Shown piece after piece: positions 38,944 through 48,304 of a stretch of 64,000 bases of DNA. Origin of the DNA: Dethiobacter alkaliphilus. Lineage in GTDB: Bacteria > Bacillota > Dethiobacteria > DTU022 > UBA8154. Below the pieces are notes generated by a model, which had not been told where the DNA came from, made no database searches, and saw only the letters and a list, made by a program, of their open reading frames with translations. Numbering within the stretch: position 1 is the first letter of the stretch; each line of letters opens with the position of its first letter. The translations under genes were made by a program, and so were the position numbers. The DNA lies in NCBI GenBank assembly GCA_016841605.1, contig JAENYV010000011.1, positions 62,001-126,000 of the forward strand, written 5' to 3'.

Positions 38944-39731
38944 TGTTTTTATCCGGTGTACGGGTAATGGAGACGGAAGAAGTAGTTGACGGCTGTTTTT
39001 CTTTGCTGCTGGAAGGAAAAAATATTGCCGTAAATGCCTATCCCGGTCAATTTATTCATATGCGTATTGCCGATAACCTGCTTCCTTTTTTACGGCGCCC
39101 TTTCAGTCTGGCGGAAACTTTTCCCGAGGAAGGACTTTTTCGGATTATTTTTCGTCTTATCGGTGCAGGGACAAAGATTTTAAGCCGGGTTCGCAGGGGA
39201 GACGTTTTGGACTGTTTGGGACCACTGGGGACCGGGTTCAAACCTTGCGAAGATCTCCGTCTTTCTATCCTTGTGGGCGGGGGGATCGGTGTGGCACCAC
39301 TGCTTTTCCTGGCTAAAAAACTTCAGGAAAAGGGGAACAAGGTGATCATGTATTATGGAGCTTCTCAATCTGCTGATCTGATACCTGTACACCAATTTCT
39401 GCCTCCCGGCGTGGAGATAAATCTGGCTACAGAGGACGGTTCCAGTGGTTTTCCCGGTTTTGTGACGGATCTGTTCCAAACCCATCTGCAAAACGGGCTG
39501 TTGCCGGAAGAAATATTTGCCTGCGGTCCCCGGTTGATGCTGCAAAAGCTGGCAGAAGTGCACAGGAATAAAAAAATCCCCATGCAATTTTCCCTGGAGG
39601 AAATGATGGCCTGCGGAATTGGCGCCTGTCTGGGTTGTTCCGTAGAAATGCAAAGAGGGGAAAACGAAACGGTTTTTAAGCGTGTCTGCCGGGATGGACC
39701 GGTCTTTAAGTCCTGCGAGGTGGTGTGGTAG
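38943..39731 (+). CDS. pyrK: Dihydroorotate dehydrogenase electron-transfer subunit
   Basis: 262 residues, overlapping pyrC by 1 nt (TAATG). FAD-binding domain with RRPFSLAE, an NAD-binding domain with VGGGIGVAPLLFLAK, and a C-terminal [2Fe-2S] motif MACGIGACLGCSV...VCRDGPVF. Links PyrD to NAD+, as in class 1B enzymes. Confidence 0.96.
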   Translation: MFLSGVRVMETEEVVDGCFSLLLEGKNIAVNAYPGQFIHMRIADNLLPFLRRPFSLAETFPEEGLFRIIFRLIGAGTKILSRVRRGDVLDCLGPLGTGFKPCEDLRLSILVGGGIGVAPLLFLAKKLQEKGNKVIMYYGASQSADLIPVHQFLPPGVEINLATEDGSSGFPGFVTDLFQTHLQNGLLPEEIFACGPRLMLQKLAEVHRNKKIPMQFSLEEMMACGIGACLGCSVEMQRGENETVFKRVCRDGPVFKSCEVVW

Positions 39732-40655
39732 ATGGCCGATCTCAGAGTCAAGTTGGGTCCTTTGGAACTGCAAACGCCATTTATGGCCGCTTCCGGGACG
39801 TTCGGATTTGGGGAGGAATACGCTTCACTGCTAGATTTACAGAAATTGGGCGCTCTGGTCGTCAAGGGATTGACGCTTCGTCCCCGCAAGGGCAATCCGC
39901 CTCCCCGCATCGTGGAAACTCCTGCCGGTATGCTGAATGCCATCGGGTTGCAAAATCCCGGACTGGATGTTTTTCTCTCCAGAGAGCTTCCCCGCTTGAA
40001 AAAGTCCGGGACAGCTGTAATCGTCAATATTGCCGGGGATACGGAAGAAGAGTATGTTACCCTGGCGCGAGAGCTTTCCCGGGCCGGGAACGGGGTGCTG
40101 GCTCTCGAACTGAATGTTTCCTGTCCCAACGTGAAAAAAGGCGGTATTCTTTTTGGAACGTCTCCGTCGATTCTTGCCTCTCTGGTGGAAAAAGTACGTC
40201 CGGTCTGTACATTGCCGCTCATTGTCAAGCTTACTCCCAATGTAACGGATATTACAGAGGCAGCACGCGCGGCGGAAAGCAGCGGCGCGGATATCCTCTC
40301 CCTTGTTAATACGTTTTTGGGTATGGTTATTGATGTTGCTTCCAGGCGTCCATTCCTTGCGAACGAAACCGGGGGGCTTTCAGGCCCTGCCATCAGGCCC
40401 CTGGCAGTGCGGATGGTTTATGATGTCTATGCTGCCGTAAAAATTCCCCTTATCGGGATGGGAGGCATTCTTACACTGGAAGACAGTTTGCAATTTTTTA
40501 TGGCCGGTGCCGCTGCTGTTGCGATCGGTTCCGCCAATTTTCCTGATCCGCTGACGATCCCTCGCCTGACGGGGGAGCTTAACAAGTATATGAAAAAAGA
40601 AGGGATTGACTCCCTGGAAGAAATAATCGGCGCAGCCCATCAAAATACAGTATAA
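39732..40655 (+). CDS. pyrD: Dihydroorotate dehydrogenase catalytic subunit (class 1B)
   Basis: 307 residues, starting right after pyrK. FMN-binding TIM barrel: MAASGTFGFGEEY, VKGLTLRPRKGNPPPRI, the class 1 catalytic Cys in LNVSCPNVKKGG, and NTFLGMVIDVASRRP. Works with PyrK. Confidence 0.97.
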   Translation: MADLRVKLGPLELQTPFMAASGTFGFGEEYASLLDLQKLGALVVKGLTLRPRKGNPPPRIVETPAGMLNAIGLQNPGLDVFLSRELPRLKKSGTAVIVNIAGDTEEEYVTLARELSRAGNGVLALELNVSCPNVKKGGILFGTSPSILASLVEKVRPVCTLPLIVKLTPNVTDITEAARAAESSGADILSLVNTFLGMVIDVASRRPFLANETGGLSGPAIRPLAVRMVYDVYAAVKIPLIGMGGILTLEDSLQFFMAGAAAVAIGSANFPDPLTIPRLTGELNKYMKKEGIDSLEEIIGAAHQNTV

Positions 40656-40680
40656 GCCTGAAAAATGTCGGAAAGGTGAT

Positions 40681-41436
40681 GTGACGTCTTTGTTTGGGAA
40701 ACGGGAACCTCTGGATAAGGGCTCTTTGGCAGAGAAAATTATTGTTGCCCTCGATGTGGATAATGAAGAAGATGCTTATGAACTTGTCAGGCATTTATCT
40801 CCTCCCATCAATTATTTTAAGGTTGGATTAAAGCTTTTTGTCTCCTGTGGGCCCCGCATTCTTACAGGTCTGAAAAAATTTGGGGTTCGCATATTTCTTG
40901 ATCTTAAATTTCACGATATACCCAACACTGTGGCTTCCACAGCCGAAGCGGTTGTACGCCACGGTGTAGATATGTTTAATATTCATTTAAGCGGAGGCCG
41001 GGATATGATTGTGCGTACCGTTGAGGCTGTGGAAAACGTTTCTCATAAACTGGGTGTTTCCCCTCCCCTTATTGTCGGTGTTACGGTTTTAACTTCCTTT
41101 AGTGAAAAAATGCTGCGGGAAGAAGCGGGAGTAGAGAGAAACCTGGAGCAACATGTTATTCACCTGGCGCAGATGGCCAGGGAGAGCGGTCTAAACGGTA
41201 TAGTGGCTTCTCCCCGGGAAGCCTCCATGATCCGTCAAAATATCGGCAACGATTTTGTGGTCGTAACTCCAGGTGTTCGGCCTTTATGGGCCGTTTCCGG
41301 CGACCAGCAGCGTATCCTGACTCCTCGCCGGGCTATTGAAGACGGTGCCGATTATCTGGTTATCGGCAGGCCAATCATTGAACATCCCTCTCCCCGTGAA
41401 GCTGCAGAAAAAATTCTTGATGAAATAATAGGTTAA
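40681..41436 (+). CDS. pyrF: Orotidine-5'-phosphate decarboxylase
   Basis: 251 residues from GTG 40681 (GGAAAGGTG upstream). The active-site DLKFHDIPNTV loop and TPGVRP are present. Last gene of the pyr cluster. pyrE, carA and carB are not in this window. Confidence 0.95.
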   Translation: MTSLFGKREPLDKGSLAEKIIVALDVDNEEDAYELVRHLSPPINYFKVGLKLFVSCGPRILTGLKKFGVRIFLDLKFHDIPNTVASTAEAVVRHGVDMFNIHLSGGRDMIVRTVEAVENVSHKLGVSPPLIVGVTVLTSFSEKMLREEAGVERNLEQHVIHLAQMARESGLNGIVASPREASMIRQNIGNDFVVVTPGVRPLWAVSGDQQRILTPRRAIEDGADYLVIGRPIIEHPSPREAAEKILDEIIG

Positions 41437-41446
41437 TAGTATAATA

Positions 41447-41467
41447 TTAAAAATAGCGTATTTTTAA
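41447..41467. repeat. AT-rich palindrome TTAAAAATA-GCG-TATTTTTAA
   Basis: Perfect 9-bp arms at 41447-41455 and 41459-41467. A shorter relative, AAAATA-ACG-TATTTT, lies at 41581-41595, just before the M52-like gene. Possible operator pair. Confidence 0.4.
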
Positions 41468-41524
41468 AAAAGGTATACAATTAAGATAATTACCGAGTTA
41501 ATGTAGTTAATGTAGCTATTATTC

Positions 41525-41557
41525 AAAAAGAAGAGAGGGGAGAGGGCCTTCTTTTTT
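41525..41557 (+). terminator. Probable terminator of the pyr operon
   Basis: AAAAAGAAG pairs with CTTCTTTTT across a G-rich loop, with a T-run in the 3' arm. Confidence 0.6.
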
Positions 41558-41622
41558 AATTAAAATTATAAGAATATTCAAAAATAACGTATTTTATCTG
41601 CTTTGAACCGGGAGGGAATAGT

Positions 41623-42075
41623 TTGAAAAAGATTAAAGTCATCGGCTGCGGCAATATTCTCGCCTTTGACGAGGGAGTAGGTATCCATATAGCCCGTCGC
41701 CTTCGGAGTGAAATCTTGCCGGAATGGATCAAAATTGAAGAGTTGAGTAATCCGGGGCAAATGTTACCTGAACTGATTATCGGTTCCGATAAGCTGCTCA
41801 TTATCGATGCCTGTCGGAATGAGGGTTTTATTCGTCGCTATTCCCGGGGAAACGGGGATATAAGTAGCATTTTAACTGATACTATTCATGCAGTTCATCT
41901 TTCTTCCATGTTTGAATTGAAGGACAAAAAATATGCTAAAAAGCTGCCGGAAGAAATTGTGGTCTTTGGGGTTAAAATCTCCGGAGAGACGAAAAAATTT
42001 GGGGTCGGACTCAGCAATGAAGTCTTTGCCTCTCTGGATAACACCATAAATGCTATCTTGCAGGAGTTGTATTAA
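41623..42075 (+). CDS. Hydrogenase maturation protease-like (M52/HybD) protein
   Basis: 150 residues from TTG 41623 behind GGGAGGG. The family start KKIKVIGCGNILAFDEGVGIHIA contains the metal-binding Asp/Glu (DEGVG), and LLIIDACRN follows. These proteases trim the C-terminus of the [NiFe] hydrogenase large subunit. No hydrogenase genes are nearby, so the target is unknown. Confidence 0.75.
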   Translation: MKKIKVIGCGNILAFDEGVGIHIARRLRSEILPEWIKIEELSNPGQMLPELIIGSDKLLIIDACRNEGFIRRYSRGNGDISSILTDTIHAVHLSSMFELKDKKYAKKLPEEIVVFGVKISGETKKFGVGLSNEVFASLDNTINAILQELY

Positions 42076-42149
42076 TAATTTGACAAGAGTTTCTTGATCA
42101 GATATGATTAGTTGCGCAAGTGAACGAGTAAAGGATGCGTATTTTAACT

Positions 42150-43025
42150 ATGAAATTTGGTATTCATATGTCTCAAAAAGGTGGGTTTTCCAGAAACGTG
42201 AAGCGTGCTGCACAGATCGGTTGCCGGTCTTTGCAAATTTTTGCCGGCAATCCCACGTCGTGGAGATCTCCGCGCTTAAACCCTGAAGAACTGCAAAGGC
42301 GTTCTGCCGTATTACAAGAAAATGGTATTTACCCCTTGATTATTCATGCTCCTTATCTGGTGAACCTTTCTGCGGCAAAAGAAGAATTCTATCATAAATC
42401 CGGACAATTGCTTCGTGAAACGATGGAGAGGGCGGCTTATCTGGATGCCCCTTTTGTAGTGCTTCATGTGGGAAGTCACCGCGGTATGGGGTTTGAGGAG
42501 GGGTTAGAGCTTTTTATTTCAACATTAAAAACGGAGAGCAGCCACTGGCCTGAAAAAGTGCAGTTGCTGTTGGAAAATACCGCGGGAGGGGGAAACTCTC
42601 TGGGTGGTTCTTTTGCTTCCATCGGTCATATTTTAAAGAGCCTTAAAGGTATTTTCCCACTGGGAATATGCTTTGATACAGCTCACGCCTGGGCGGCAGG
42701 TTATGATTTTTCTTCAGCGGAAGGGTTTAAAAGTCTGATGGATAATCTCCATCGTCATATCGGCCCGGAGAATGTCAAAGCATTACATGTGAATGATACC
42801 GGCACACCATGCGGGTCTCACCGGGACCGGCATGCTCACTTGGGTGACGGCCTGATCGGGGAGGAAGGACTTTCAGCTTTTTTACGTTTTCCCTGGCCGG
42901 ATGATCTTCCCGCCATACTGGAGACACCGGAAACAGGAACTGATTGGGATGTTTTTAATCTGAACAGGTTGCGTCTTTATGCCGGCGAAAACTGTGAAGC
43001 TTCTCCCCTTAGTCAAGGAGATTAA
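42150..43025 (+). CDS. nfo: Endonuclease IV (AP endonuclease)
   Basis: 291 residues from ATG 42150, giving the usual MKFGIHMSQKGGFS; an in-frame ATG at 42135 overlaps the ribosome site. Zinc-binding motifs of the TIM barrel: VLHVGSHRG, LLENTAGGG, FDTAHAWAAG, ALHVNDTGTPCGSHRDRHAHLGDG and LETPETG. Cuts at abasic sites in base-excision repair. radA starts 4 bp after it. Confidence 0.95.
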   Translation: MKFGIHMSQKGGFSRNVKRAAQIGCRSLQIFAGNPTSWRSPRLNPEELQRRSAVLQENGIYPLIIHAPYLVNLSAAKEEFYHKSGQLLRETMERAAYLDAPFVVLHVGSHRGMGFEEGLELFISTLKTESSHWPEKVQLLLENTAGGGNSLGGSFASIGHILKSLKGIFPLGICFDTAHAWAAGYDFSSAEGFKSLMDNLHRHIGPENVKALHVNDTGTPCGSHRDRHAHLGDGLIGEEGLSAFLRFPWPDDLPAILETPETGTDWDVFNLNRLRLYAGENCEASPLSQGD

Positions 43026-43029
43026 TACT

Positions 43030-44415
43030 ATGGCCAGGGAAAAGGTCCTTTTTATCTGCCGGGAGTGTGGGTATGAGACATACAAGTGGATGGGGCGCTG
43101 TCCATCCTGTCAGAGCTGGCAGACTTTTCAGGAAGAACGGGTTTTAAAAAAGGGTCCGGAGAGCAGCTTTACCTGGAGAAGTGCCGGGGAATTAATGCCA
43201 TTGGGCGAGATCGTTCCGCTAGAGGATGAACGCTTGCGAACAGGTATCGGCGAATTTGATCGCGTCCTCGGGGGCGGTGCGGTTCCAGGTTCAACCGTCC
43301 TGGTCGGCGGTGATCCGGGTATCGGTAAATCGACGCTGCTTCTACAGGCGGCTCTGCGGCTGGCTTCCGGGGATTACAGGGTAATATATGTAACCGGGGA
43401 AGAGTCTTTGCAGCAGGTTAAGATGCGTGCGGCCAGGTTAAATTCAAGCCGGAATCCACTTCTTGTTCTGGCAGAAACAGAGTATAGCATTATAGAAAAA
43501 CAAATTTTGCAAAATACACCCCACCTGGTTATCCTCGATTCCATCCAGACGGTCTTGAAAAGCGAACTGGGAACTGTTCCGGGAAGTGTCGTCCAGATCC
43601 GGGAAGTTACGGCATCGCTCATTCAACTGGCAAAAAGCCGTCAGATTACCTTTTTTATTGTCGGACATGTGACCAAGGATGGGGCCATAGCAGGACCTCG
43701 TATGTTGGAACATATGGTTGATTGTGTCCTTTATTTTGAAGGAGAACGTTATCAAAACTTCCGTATTCTTCGAGGGGTAAAAAACCGTTTTGGCTCAACA
43801 AACGAGATAGGTATTTTTACCATGGAGACAAGAGGTCTGATGGAAGTGGACAACCCTTCAGCACTTTTCCTGGAGCAGCGTCCCATTGATGCGGCCGGTT
43901 CGGTTGTCGTTCCTTCCATGGAAGGAACTCGCCCTCTGCTGGTCGAGATTCAGGCTCTGGTTACTCCTTCCTGTTTTGGTGGAAATCCGCGTCGCGTTTC
44001 CACAGGGCTTGATTACAACAGAGTTGCGCTTATTATCGCTGTCCTGGAGAAAAGGTTGGGCTTGCAACTCTATAATGGCGATATTTTTGTCAATGCAGTG
44101 GGCGGAGTCAAGGTGCTGGAACCGGCGACGGACCTGGGGGTGTCGCTGAGCATTGCCTCCAGCTTCTTGGATAGACTTGTCCTTCCGAAAACCATGGTTG
44201 TCGGAGAAATTGGACTAACCGGAGAGGTTCGACCGGTCAACCGCCTGGAAGATCGCCTGCGCGAAGGATTAAAGATGGGATTTCACCGCTGTATTGCGGC
44301 AAACGGCAATCTCCGAAAAGGTTTTAAGGATAATATAATGGATATAACGGAAAAATTGGATATTGTCGGTGTTTCTACGGTTGCAGAGGCTTTGAACCTT
44401 GTGTTGAAGGGATAA
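43030..44415 (+). CDS. radA: DNA repair protein RadA
   Basis: 461 residues from ATG 43030 behind AAGGAG. A zinc finger (Cys10, 13, 24, 27), a RecA-like core with Walker A GGDPGIGKST, the RadA-specific KNRFGSTNEIG motif and a Lon-like C-terminal domain. It promotes branch migration in recombinational repair. In many Firmicutes it lies between clpC and disA; here it follows nfo, and disA is absent. Confidence 0.97.
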   Translation: MAREKVLFICRECGYETYKWMGRCPSCQSWQTFQEERVLKKGPESSFTWRSAGELMPLGEIVPLEDERLRTGIGEFDRVLGGGAVPGSTVLVGGDPGIGKSTLLLQAALRLASGDYRVIYVTGEESLQQVKMRAARLNSSRNPLLVLAETEYSIIEKQILQNTPHLVILDSIQTVLKSELGTVPGSVVQIREVTASLIQLAKSRQITFFIVGHVTKDGAIAGPRMLEHMVDCVLYFEGERYQNFRILRGVKNRFGSTNEIGIFTMETRGLMEVDNPSALFLEQRPIDAAGSVVVPSMEGTRPLLVEIQALVTPSCFGGNPRRVSTGLDYNRVALIIAVLEKRLGLQLYNGDIFVNAVGGVKVLEPATDLGVSLSIASSFLDRLVLPKTMVVGEIGLTGEVRPVNRLEDRLREGLKMGFHRCIAANGNLRKGFKDNIMDITEKLDIVGVSTVAEALNLVLKG

Positions 44416-44417
44416 AT

Positions 44418-44822
44418 TTATAAAAGATGAAAATACCCCAGAGCATTGAGCTTTTCATATTCTTTATGATAAATATCTTCAAGATTAATATTTAAAAGGT
44501 GACAAAGAGCGGCAAGATAAAAGAGGTTCTTCCCAATTTCTTCCTGAATTGCTTCCCGGCAATTTTCGCACAAATTGCCTGCCAGGTGAGAATCCATATA
44601 CTTACGGCAATCCTCCAGGGAGACGTCGGGCGGGATCTCCTGTTTGCGTGCGTTAACGGAAATACATCCACAACCGGTAACCGTTTTACTGATGGATCTA
44701 TTCACCCGGACAGCGGATTCTGAGTGTTTGGAAAGTGTATCTAAGATGCTTCGATGTTTTAGCAGGAGCTCTGAAACTTTATCCTGAAATAACCAGACAA
44801 CTTCTTTATTCCTGGTTACCAT
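44418..44822 (-). CDS. Conserved MazG-like small protein (uncertain)
   Basis: 134 residues on the minus strand, with AGGTGACAT before its ATG. An N-terminal helical part (VSELLLKHRSILDTLSKHSESAVRVNRSISK), a conserved-looking CGCISVNARKQ segment and LCENCREAIQEEIGKNLFYLAAL with a CxxC. The last helices resemble MazG nucleotide pyrophosphohydrolases, but the usual ExxE metal motif is not convincing. Convergent with radA. Confidence 0.45.
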   Translation of the reverse strand: MVTRNKEVVWLFQDKVSELLLKHRSILDTLSKHSESAVRVNRSISKTVTGCGCISVNARKQEIPPDVSLEDCRKYMDSHLAGNLCENCREAIQEEIGKNLFYLAALCHLLNINLEDIYHKEYEKLNALGYFHLL

Positions 44823-45008
44823 GATTATGTCACCTCTTTTCTTTTTCTAGTATTATACTTGTTCTTTTTTCACCTTGTCAACTTTCTGTAAGAAGATGAC
44901 AAGGTGATTTTCCTTAAAATAATGTGCTGGACTGATACCATACAACCTTTAACAGGATAACCGGCAGTTAAAAAACAATACTGCCCATTATTTAACATGA
45001 CACTGTCA

Positions 45009-45077
45009 TTGACATTTTCTTTGGCTTATGATAAAATTCAAACTTTCTTTGACAGGATCTATCATCTATGTTAAAAT
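45009..45077 (+). promoter_or_regulatory. Tandem sigma-A promoters of carD
   Basis: P1: TTGACA 45009-45014, 17 bp, TAAAAT 45032-45037. P2: TTGACA 45049-45054, 17 bp, TAAAAT 45072-45077. Same boxes, 40 bp apart. The rest of 44823-45127 is gene-free. Confidence 0.8.
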
Positions 45078-45127
45078 ATTAAATAGTACAAACTATGCCC
45101 CTCAAGATTTTAAGGAGGCCGGGGTTA

Positions 45128-45700
45128 ATGTTCAATATTGGAGATAAGGTTGTTTATCCGATGCACGGTGCCGGTATTATCGAATCCATCGAAGAAAAAG
45201 AGATTCTCGGCGATCGGAAAAAATATTATGTTATGAATATGCCTGTGGGAGATATTAAAGTAATGATTCCCATGGATAATGTGGAGAGAATCGGTTTGCG
45301 GGATGTCATCGGAAAAGGATCTCTGCGCGAGGTGTTTGAGATCCTGGAGAGTGTAGAAGAAAGTACAAATCCGAACTGGAACAGGCGCTATAGAGCCAAT
45401 ATGGATAAGATTAAAAGCGGCAATATCTTTAAAGTTGCCGAAGTTGTTCGCAGCCTTCTGCTGCGGGAAAAGAAGAAAGGGCTTTCTTCCGGGGAAAGGA
45501 AAATGCTGGAAAGCGCCAAGCAGATCCTGATGAGTGAGCTTTTGATGGTTAAGGGGGTAGATAGAAATGAAATTGTCGACTATCTTGAAAAACTCTTTAA
45601 TCATCAAAATGGTGAAACCGCTTGCAATGGTGAAGACAGGTGTGGAGATAATAATGAAGATGAAGAAGAATATGAAGAAGAAGATGATGATGAAAATTAA
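45128..45700 (+). CDS. CarD/CdnL-family RNA polymerase-binding regulator
   Basis: 190 residues from ATG 45128 (AGGAGGCCGGGG upstream). The N-terminal Tudor-like RNAP-interaction domain (FNIGDKVVYPMHGAGIIESIEEKEI) is followed by a helical DNA-binding domain (RRYRANMDKIKSGNIFKVAEVVRSLLLREKKKGLSSGERKML). Odd: a 25-residue acidic tail of Glu, Asp and Asn. Such proteins stabilise open complexes at rRNA and housekeeping promoters. Confidence 0.93.
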   Translation: MFNIGDKVVYPMHGAGIIESIEEKEILGDRKKYYVMNMPVGDIKVMIPMDNVERIGLRDVIGKGSLREVFEILESVEESTNPNWNRRYRANMDKIKSGNIFKVAEVVRSLLLREKKKGLSSGERKMLESAKQILMSELLMVKGVDRNEIVDYLEKLFNHQNGETACNGEDRCGDNNEDEEEYEEEDDDEN

Positions 45701-45747
45701 TTATTCAGACGGATTTTTCGACACGTAACCTTTGCGTACGGTCTAAA

Positions 45748-45775
45748 AAAGACATCGCAGTGATGTCTTTTTTTT
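45748..45775 (+). terminator. Rho-independent terminator after carD
   Basis: AAAGACATC and GATGTCTTT pair around GCAGT, followed by a T-run. Confidence 0.93.
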
Positions 45776-45986
45776 GCAGGTATTCCGTTTTCAGCGTTCA
45801 GAATTCAGAATTATTATTGCGGAACTCTGTCGAGACGAAAAACTGTTCTTTCATTCCGGCTCCTGCCCCCTAAGTTTTTTTATTCGCAAGTGAGTATAAT
45901 TATCCTTGAAGCAGGGCAAAAATATAAGTTATAATATAAAAACAAGATTTAACAAAATGGTTCAAGGTGGAAAGGAGGTGGATTGG

Positions 45987-47084
45987 ATGTTAAAGACTGT
46001 TTTTCGGGTTCTCCTGACGATTATTGGTTTTATTAGTGGTTTTCAGCTTTTTAAAGTGGCCGTATCTTCACCTATTGTTGCTACAGGCCTTCCTTTTTCT
46101 CTTCCTTCCGGTATTTGGTTTTCAGCTTTGGGAGGGAGTATCTTCGGACTTATATTTTATTTTATAACGCCTTCTGTTGTGGATGTTGTTGGAAATATGG
46201 CTTCCTGGTCGGACAGCAAACTGAAAATGATTCCCACCAGGGACATTGTTTTGGGAGTTTGTGGCTTGCTTATTGCCCTTTTAATTGGTGTTTTATTAAA
46301 TTTTCCCCTGGGGCGTATCCCCTGGGTTGGTCCTTACCTCTCTCTTTTGGTTACTCTAGTTCTGTCGTACCTGGGTGTTACATTTATCCTCAATCGCAAG
46401 GATGAGTTTTCCTTTTTGACCAATCAACTTACCAAACGACCTGCTTCTTCTAGCGGAAAAAAAGAGGGAATAGGAAAGATACTTGATACAAGCGTGATTA
46501 TTGATGGTCGTATTTTAGATATCAGTAAAACCGGTTTTCTCGAAGGTGAGATCCAGGTACCGGGTTTTGTTTTGGAGGAACTAAGGCATATCGCCGATTC
46601 GCCGGATCTTTTAAAAAGAAATCGCGGGAGGCGTGGACTTGATATTTTAAATAAAATGCAAAAAGAGCTTGATATTGAGATTAACATTATTAATAAAGAT
46701 TACGATGATATCTCGGAAGTTGATAGTAAACTTGTTAAATTGGCCCAGGATGAGGGTTCAGTTATCCTGACCAATGACTTTAATCTGAACAAAGTCTGCG
46801 AATTACAGGGTGTCAGTGTCTTGAATATTAATGAATTGGCTAACGCGGTCAAACCGGTAGTTCTTCCCGGGGAAGAGATGCTTGCGCATATTATCAAGGA
46901 TGGAAAAGAAGTTGGACAGGGTGTTGCCTATCTGGATGACGGAACGATGATTGTGGTGGAAGGTGGGAGACGCTTTATCGGTGACACCATTGAAGTTTTG
47001 GTAACCAGTGTTTTGCAAACGGCAGCAGGTAGAATGATTTTCGCCAAGCCCAAGCTTGCTTTTTCCGAAAAGATCAGTACTTAA
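45987..47084 (+). CDS. PIN/TRAM-domain membrane protein (YacL-like)
   Basis: 365 residues from ATG 45987 behind AAAGGAGG. Four N-terminal membrane helices, then a PIN nuclease domain ([15 protein letters not shown] with acidic residues; [12 protein letters not shown]) and a C-terminal TRAM RNA-binding domain ([22 protein letters not shown]). Probable membrane-bound ribonuclease. It sits at its conserved place before ispD. Confidence 0.93.
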   Translation: MLKTVFRVLLTIIGFISGFQLFKVAVSSPIVATGLPFSLPSGIWFSALGGSIFGLIFYFITPSVVDVVGNMASWSDSKLKMIPTRDIVLGVCGLLIALLIGVLLNFPLGRIPWVGPYLSLLVTLVLSYLGVTFILNRKDEFSFLTNQLTKRPASSSGKKEGIGKILDTSVIIDGRILDISKTGFLEGEIQVPGFVLEELRHIADSPDLLKRNRGRRGLDILNKMQKELDIEINIINKDYDDISEVDSKLVKLAQDEGSVILTNDFNLNKVCELQGVSVLNINELANAVKPVVLPGEEMLAHIIKDGKEVGQGVAYLDDGTMIVVEGGRRFIGDTIEVLVTSVLQTAAGRMIFAKPKLAFSEKIST

Positions 47085-47141
47085 CAAAGATCGGTACTTA
47101 ACGATTTTCTGAATAACTAGTTGGCGGACGCTCGGTATACT

Positions 47142-47203
47142 CGGGCAAAGCGCCGGACCGGTGCCCGGTTTTTCTGCCTGTAAGTCCTGCGGCTCTTCTT
47201 AGC
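47142..47203. repeat. 62-bp intergenic repeat, copy 1
   Basis: Matches 51912-51974 at roughly 85 percent. The conserved cores are GGGCAAAGCGCCGGACCGG, CTGCCTG and AAGTCCTGCGGCTCTT. It lies between yacL and ispD, directly before the three-way-junction fold. Confidence 0.75.
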
Positions 47204-47208
47204 CCTTC

Positions 47209-47278
47209 GCTTACCTACCCGGCTCGCTGCCCTCTATGGCAGCGAGCCGGCTGCAGACGTCCTGTCTGCAGGGTAAGC
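47209..47278. other. Perfect three-way-junction fold (possible structured RNA or element end)
   Basis: Stem P1 GCTTACC 47209-47215 pairs with 47272-47278. P2 pairs 47219-47231 with 47238-47250 (13 bp). P3 CTGCAGAC 47251-47258 pairs with 47264-47271. All stems are perfect, with only three unpaired bases at the junction. No known RNA family recognised. Confidence 0.55.
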
Positions 47279-47370
47279 TTTCGGTCTGCGCTTCGCCGGA
47301 GATGACATTCCTCTGCAAGAGGTGTGTTCCCAACAAAAAAATGTCTTGTAAAACTGGAGGTTTTGGAAGG

Positions 47371-48138
47371 ATGGACGGTCCGGTAGTGATCATGCCTGCA
47401 GCAGGTCAGGGAAAACGTATGGGTGGCGAAAGAAATAAGCCATACCTGCTGCTGGCAGGTAAACCGGTTCTTGCCCACACACTCCAGGTTTTTACGGAAT
47501 CGGGACTTTTTTCCCGAATAATTCCGGTTATAGCTCCCGGAGAGGAACAAATTTTTTACAAGTGGATTTTGCTACCTTTTTTTAGTGAGGAAAAAAGAAT
47601 TTTTCCTGTTTCCGGTGGAGAGGAGAGGCAGTCCTCTGTCTTTAATGCTTTGAAAATTCTTCACCAGGAAGGAGTTCCGGGAGATACAATTATCTGTGTT
47701 CATGACGGGGTACGCCCCCTTCTTCAGAGACAACTTATCCAAAACGTCTACCGGGAAGCCCTGGAGTGCAAAGCGGCAATCGCCGGAGTACCCGTGAAAG
47801 ATACCGTTAAGATGGTCGATAGCCGGGGATTTGTGCAAAATACTCCTCCCCGGGAACATTTAATATTAACCCAGACTCCCCAGTGTTTTCATTTTTCCCT
47901 TCTCTGGGAAGCCCACTGCCGCGCCCGGGATGAGGATTTCCGGGGCAGCGATGATGCAGTTCTGGTGGAGAGAATGGGCGCTTCTGTCAGGGTCGTGCCG
48001 GGAAATTATGACAATATCAAGTTAACAACTCCCCATGACCTTAAGATAGCCGAGGTACTTTATTTTCTTTCCTCAAATCGAAAAATTGATGAAGACGAAG
48101 AAGACCTGGATCTTTTATATGGAGGGCGCTGCACATAG
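47371..48138 (+). CDS. ispD: 2-C-methyl-D-erythritol 4-phosphate cytidylyltransferase
   Basis: 255 residues from ATG 47371 behind GGAGG; the frame is open upstream to 47236 but through the structured repeat. MPAAGQGKRMGGERNKPYLLLAG is the CTP-binding loop, and VHDGVRPL, GVPVKDTVKMV, TQTPQCF and GSDDAVLVE are family motifs. MEP isoprenoid pathway, followed by ispF. Confidence 0.96.
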   Translation: MDGPVVIMPAAGQGKRMGGERNKPYLLLAGKPVLAHTLQVFTESGLFSRIIPVIAPGEEQIFYKWILLPFFSEEKRIFPVSGGEERQSSVFNALKILHQEGVPGDTIICVHDGVRPLLQRQLIQNVYREALECKAAIAGVPVKDTVKMVDSRGFVQNTPPREHLILTQTPQCFHFSLLWEAHCRARDEDFRGSDDAVLVERMGASVRVVPGNYDNIKLTTPHDLKIAEVLYFLSSNRKIDEDEEDLDLLYGGRCT

Positions 48139-48304
48139 AGCTGAACATTAAGGATTTTCCTCCCAAGTTAAAGGGAAGAAGCCGATAAAAACTTCCCTGC
48201 TTTATGCTATATGGGCGGTAACGAGGAAATTATAAAGGAGGTGCGGCCTGGGGTGCTATGATCATGGCTTTACGATAAGCTGATTTTAGCAACCAGGTTT
48301 TCAA

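Noticed and set aside
48139-48304. T-box leader or other riboswitch before ispF-cysS
   Set aside because: No GGGTGGNACCGCG-type antiterminator or terminator pair is present; cysS is coupled to ispF by overlap. Only a strong ribosome site before a 6-codon frame is seen.
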